Both the position numbers and the translations under genes were made by a program. Under the pieces are notes generated by a model that searched no databases, was not told the origin of the DNA, and saw nothing but the letters and a program-made list of their open reading frames with translations. Shown in pieces: positions 24,097 through 26,912 of a stretch of DNA of 26,912 nucleotides. Position 1 is the stretch's first letter, and every line of letters begins with the position of its first letter. The stretch is from Bacteroidales bacterium (GTDB lineage: Bacteria; Bacteroidota; Bacteroidia; Bacteroidales; UBA12077), in contig JASGMZ010000012.1 of the NCBI GenBank assembly GCA_030156305.1, positions 1-26,912 on the forward strand, given 5' to 3'.

Positions 24097-24194
24097 TGTG
24101 CCTGAATGTGCGGTGGTAATTCCACTTTCAGTCTTTATGCAGCAAAATTTTCATTGTCGGTAGTTCTTTTCTCCGGCTTGTTTATAACTTGATT

Positions 24195-24890
24195 TTAATC
24201 GACAAATTTATACCCAACGCCTTTGATTGTTTTTATATGATTATCACCAATTTTTTCTCTTAATTTTCGAATATGTACATCAATAGTTCTGTCTCCAACA
24301 ATAATATTATCTCCCCATACTGAACTGAATATCTCGTCGCGTGTAAAAACCCTATCGGGTTTTGATATTAAAAGTACTAATAATTCAAATTCCTTTTTGG
24401 GCAGAATTAATTCATTTCCATCCTTTATCACTATATATTTTTCTTTATCAATAACAAGATTCGATTGTTTTATTATTAAGTCATCATCTGATTTTTGATT
24501 TATTGTAGGGTTAAATCTTTTTAATAGAGCTTTAATCCGGCTCATTAATACTTTTGGCTTAACCGGTTTGGCTATATAGTCATCTCCACCGGCTTCAAAC
24601 CCTGCTATTTGTGAATAGTCTTCGCCACGGGCGGTTAAAAAAGCAATAATGGTGTTTTGCAGTTTTTTATCCTGGCGCATAATCTCGCAAGTTTCGATCC
24701 CATCCATTTCAGGCATCATTACATCAAGTAGAATTAAATGGGGAGTTATTTTTTTTGCTATTTCTATGGCTTCCTTACCATTACTTGCTGTATAAACCTC
24801 AAATCCTTCCTTCTTAATGTTATAACTTAAAAACTCAAGGATATCAGATTCATCATCGACCAACAAGATTTTAAAATTTTTATTATTCAT
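24195..24890 (-). CDS. phoB: OmpR/PhoB-family response regulator, probable PhoB
   Basis: The 231-residue protein has a receiver domain (about 7-120) with acidic pocket Asp12/Asp13, phosphoacceptor Asp56 in LILLDVMMPEMDG, Thr86 and Lys108 (IAKPV). A winged-helix DNA-binding domain follows (about 135-231), ending GDNHIKTIKGVGYKFVD. The text is typical of PhoB-like regulators of Bacteroidota. No histidine kinase lies next to it in the window: the downstream neighbour is the restriction-modification island. The surrounding genes are phosphate-related, and a candidate Pho box lies upstream, which supports PhoB over other OmpR-type regulators such as RprY. It would be autoregulated if the box is real. 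Confidence 0.85.
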   Translation of the reverse strand: MNNKNFKILLVDDESDILEFLSYNIKKEGFEVYTASNGKEAIEIAKKITPHLILLDVMMPEMDGIETCEIMRQDKKLQNTIIAFLTARGEDYSQIAGFEAGGDDYIAKPVKPKVLMSRIKALLKRFNPTINQKSDDDLIIKQSNLVIDKEKYIVIKDGNELILPKKEFELLVLLISKPDRVFTRDEIFSSVWGDNIIVGDRTIDVHIRKLREKIGDNHIKTIKGVGYKFVD

Positions 24891-24922
24891 TATTCATTTG
24901 GTTTGGTGTAACGTACAATTGG

Positions 24923-24930
24923 CTAAGATA
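24923..24930 (-). promoter_or_regulatory. Candidate -7 element of phoB
   Basis: The minus strand reads TATCTTAG, seven of eight positions of TAnnTTTG, 31 bp beyond the nearest candidate Pho hexamer and 32 bp before the phoB start codon. Confidence 0.4.
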
Positions 24931-24961
24931 CAATATTCTTTACCTGGCAACAATAAAAAAA

Positions 24962-24991
24962 TCTTAAATCAATTTTAAGTTAAAGTTAACA
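24962..24991. promoter_or_regulatory. Candidate Pho box in the phoB/lipoprotein divergent region
   Basis: TTAA cores start at 24964, 24975 and 24986, exactly 11 bp apart. On the minus strand the hexamers read TTAACT, TTAAAA and TTAAGA toward phoB. On the plus strand they read TTAAAT, TTAAGT and TTAACA toward the lipoprotein gene. Spacing to a -7 element fits phoB better (31 bp) than the lipoprotein (about 70 bp). Confidence 0.5.
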
Positions 24992-25060
24992 AAAAAAATA
25001 ATACCACTAAAATTTAATACAAGGATAAAAAACTGATAATATCAATTAACATTAGCTAAT

Positions 25061-25073
25061 ATTACTTTGCAGT
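25061..25073 (+). promoter_or_regulatory. Candidate promoter core of the lipoprotein-TonB receptor operon
   Basis: ATTACTTTGCAGT is identical to the sequence upstream of cpdB-phoA (13128-13140, minus strand). It contains TTACTTTG as a -7-like element and would give a leader of about 55 nt. Confidence 0.5.
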
Positions 25074-25131
25074 GTAATTTAATTTGAAAATTTAGAAACA
25101 ACTTTTAATAAACCAAAAATCAAAAAACAAA

Positions 25132-26310
25132 ATGAAAAAACATTATTTAAAAGTAACCGCTGCATTATTGGCAGCACTAACTATCGGGTTTACATCATGT
25201 AATGATGACGACGAAGAAGATATTAATCCTATTGATGAAAATGAGTTTACAATTACAGCTAATATTACTGAGAATACAACCTGGGAAACAGGTAATGTAT
25301 ATATCTTAGGTGGACGTATAGCAGTTGTTGATGGTGTTACATTAACCATTGAACCCGGCGTTGTTGTAAAAGGCGAAGCAGGTACAGGATCAAATGCCAC
25401 TGCTTTATTAATTGCCCGTGGTGGAAAATTAATGGCTGAGGGAACAGCTGATTCTCCTATTATTTTCACATCAATCGCCGACGAAATTGAACCTGGAATG
25501 ATTGCCAGTCCAAACTTAGATCCTGATTTAAATGGTTTATGGGGCGGATTACTTGTTTTAGGTAAAGCTCCGATTTCAGTTTCAGGAGATGGAATCGAAG
25601 CTTCTATCGAAGGAATCCCTGCCGATGACAATAATGGTAAATATGGAGGTAACGTTTCTGATGATAATTCAGGTGTTATTAAATATATTTCTATTCGACA
25701 TGGTGGAGCCAACATTGGCGAAGGTAACGAAATTAACGGGTTAACATTAGGTGGTGTTGGTACAGGCACAACCATTGAAAATGTAGAAATTGTTGCTAAC
25801 CAGGACGATGGTATCGAATGGTTTGGCGGAACTGTAAATGTTAAAAATGCAGTGGTTTGGAATGCAGGTGATGATGCGATCGATACGGACCAATCATGGG
25901 CAGGGACATTAGATAACTTTATTGTTATTAATCCTGGCGATGAATGTTTCGAACTCGACGGGCCTGAAGGAACCATGGCTGCAAAACATACCATTAAAAA
26001 TGGTTCGGTATATGCTGACGGTGCTGATGGTTTGGTTGACAATGACGGAAATTCGTATGTTGATATGGATGGAATTTATTTTTTCGGTATTAAGGATGGG
26101 CAAGATTTTGACGAGATACCTGTTGATTATACATGTACATTTACAAATTTTGAAGCTACATTACCAGCTGATATGGTATTAACCGATTTCTTTAAAGATG
26201 GTAGCGACGAATTTGTTACAGCAGTAACTACACCTACTGTTGGTGCCAATAAAACAGTATTTAATAATTGGTCATGGGCTGCAATAGCCGGAGAATTAGC
26301 AGACTTTTGA
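25132..26310 (+). CDS. Surface lipoprotein with beta-helix-like repeats (paralogue of the 3695 gene)
   Basis: The 392-residue precursor has a lipoprotein signal with lipobox FTSC (Cys23) directly followed by NDDDEED. An acidic run just after the lipidated Cys is the known surface-export signal of Bacteroidota lipoproteins, so it is probably exposed on the cell surface. The body shares ordered blocks with the other lipoprotein: LTIEPGVVVKGEAGTGSNA, LLIARGGKLMAEGT, LWGGLLVLGK, IEGIP, SIRHGGANIGEGNEING and LTLGGVGTGTTIENVEI. Asp/Gly-rich strands (QDDGIEWFGG, GDDAIDTDQS) are possible metal or ligand sites. It lies upstream of a TonB receptor in the same direction, with a terminator between them. 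A ligand-binding partner of that receptor in phosphate-source uptake is a reasonable inference. Confidence 0.85.
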   Translation: MKKHYLKVTAALLAALTIGFTSCNDDDEEDINPIDENEFTITANITENTTWETGNVYILGGRIAVVDGVTLTIEPGVVVKGEAGTGSNATALLIARGGKLMAEGTADSPIIFTSIADEIEPGMIASPNLDPDLNGLWGGLLVLGKAPISVSGDGIEASIEGIPADDNNGKYGGNVSDDNSGVIKYISIRHGGANIGEGNEINGLTLGGVGTGTTIENVEIVANQDDGIEWFGGTVNVKNAVVWNAGDDAIDTDQSWAGTLDNFIVINPGDECFELDGPEGTMAAKHTIKNGSVYADGADGLVDNDGNSYVDMDGIYFFGIKDGQDFDEIPVDYTCTFTNFEATLPADMVLTDFFKDGSDEFVTAVTTPTVGANKTVFNNWSWAAIAGELADF

Positions 26311-26337
26311 TAAATAATACACATAATTCTTAATTAG

Positions 26338-26368
26338 AAAACTCGCAGGATAACCTCCTGCGGGTTTT
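26338..26368 (+). terminator. Strong hairpin terminator between the lipoprotein and TonB receptor genes
   Basis: Arms AAAACTCGCAGGA (26338-26350) and TCCTGCGGGTTTT (26356-26368) pair over 13 bp with one G-T wobble and a 5-nt loop, and the downstream arm ends in a T-run. The receptor start codon follows only 11 nt later, so readthrough or a hidden promoter is needed to express it. Confidence 0.8.
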
Positions 26369-26379
26369 GGTATTAAAAA

Positions 26380-26912
26380 ATGAATATAAAAATCATGAGT
26401 AACGTAAAATTATTGGTTCTGATCCTGTTTGTATCGTTTGGCAACTTGTTACATGCTCAAAATGGAATAATCAGAGGTAGTGTGTTTGATGGAGTTACGG
26501 GAGAAACGCTTCCCGGGGTTACTATTTATATCGAAAAACTATCGCATGGAACGATAACCGACCTTGACGGGAAGTTTAACCTGCCCGTTGCTCCGGGAAA
26601 ATATGATGTTAGAGTGTCTTTTATTTCGTATGAAACAGTTTACGTGAATCAGGTAAATGTTAAAGCAGGAGAAGTTACCCTGTTAGATGATATTGGGCTA
26701 AAGGAAGCTACATTTGAAATTGCAAGTGCTGTAATTACTGCCAAGGCTATTCGTAATACTGAAAATGCACTGTTGGCTTTAAAAAAGAAATCGCCCAACT
26801 TATTTGATGGTATTTCTGCAGCTACATTACGTAAAACCGGCGATTCGGATGCTGCTGCATCGGTTAAAAGAATTACCGGAGTTTCGGTAACAAACGGAAA
26901 ATATGTTTATGT
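26380..26912 (+). CDS. TonB-dependent outer-membrane receptor, N-terminal part (runs off the window)
   Basis: The frame is open from ATG 26380 (alternative in-frame ATG at 26395) to the window end, giving 177 residues. A signal peptide ends at HAQNG (about residue 27). A CarboxypepD_reg-type beta-sandwich follows (GSVFDGVTGETLPGVTIYI, then GTITDLDGKFNLPVAPGKYDV and SFISYETVYV, to about 115). The start of the TonB plug comes next, with DAAASVKRITGVSVTNGKYV near the end. This plug text matches the non-SusC receptor group of Bacteroidota. It probably moves a substrate captured by the lipoprotein encoded upstream; the barrel is outside the window. Confidence 0.85.
   Translation, partial: MNIKIMSNVKLLVLILFVSFGNLLHAQNGIIRGSVFDGVTGETLPGVTIYIEKLSHGTITDLDGKFNLPVAPGKYDVRVSFISYETVYVNQVNVKAGEVTLLDDIGLKEATFEIASAVITAKAIRNTENALLALKKKSPNLFDGISAATLRKTGDSDAAASVKRITGVSVTNGKYVY

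Noticed and set aside
25143..26042. 299-codon minus-strand frame
   Set aside because: It lies entirely opposite the lipoprotein gene, which has a signal peptide, lipobox and a clear paralogue.
1..26912. CRISPR arrays, tRNA or rRNA genes
   Set aside because: No regularly spaced identical repeats and no recognisable cloverleaf or rRNA text were seen by reading; a covariance-model scan would be needed to exclude small RNAs fully.

Overview
The window looks like a chromosome segment from a member of the Bacteroidota, probably the Marinilabiliales/Prolixibacteraceae neighbourhood of Bacteroidia. The DNA is AT-rich, Shine-Dalgarno sites are weak or absent, and several promoters fit the Bacteroidota -7 form TAnnTTTG. 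It also carries families largely restricted to that phylum (DUF4301, acidic-tailed surface lipoproteins, a CarboxypepD_reg-type TonB receptor). Genus-level placement is a guess.

Layout. 1-2169: a dispersed hairpin repeat, a 7-nt tandem repeat, a coiled-coil protein (minus) and a broken IS256-type insertion sequence. 2170-3687: a DUF4301 protein (plus). 3695-6060: a two-gene minus operon, a porin followed by a beta-helix lipoprotein. 6061-6498: a long, strongly structured intergenic stretch. 6499-8382: a class I aminotransferase and a small membrane-anchored protein, divergent. 8385-10133: a beta-helix/pentapeptide-type potassium channel. 10244-13103: a cpdB-like nucleotidase/phosphodiesterase followed by alkaline phosphatase, in one minus operon. 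13200-16028: a minus operon siaB-siaC-SDR-double VOC protein. 16373-18634: a PiT phosphate transporter. 18699-23933: a type III restriction-modification island with its own HTH regulator. 24195-24890: a PhoB-like response regulator. 25132-26912: a second beta-helix lipoprotein and the start of a TonB-dependent receptor.

The unifying theme is phosphate. An outer-membrane porin, two paralogous surface lipoproteins, a TonB receptor, secreted phosphatases, a PiT permease and a PhoB-type regulator lie within 26 kb. Upstream of four of these transcription units are arrays of TTAA-cored hexamers repeated at exactly 11 bp, the geometry of known PhoB/PhoP boxes. I propose these as a Bacteroidota Pho box; this is inference from sequence alone. 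The restriction-modification island sits between two phosphate genes (PiT and phoB) and is bordered on both sides by similar hairpin elements, so it may have been inserted into an older Pho locus.

No rRNA, tRNA, CRISPR array or intact mobile element was recognised.
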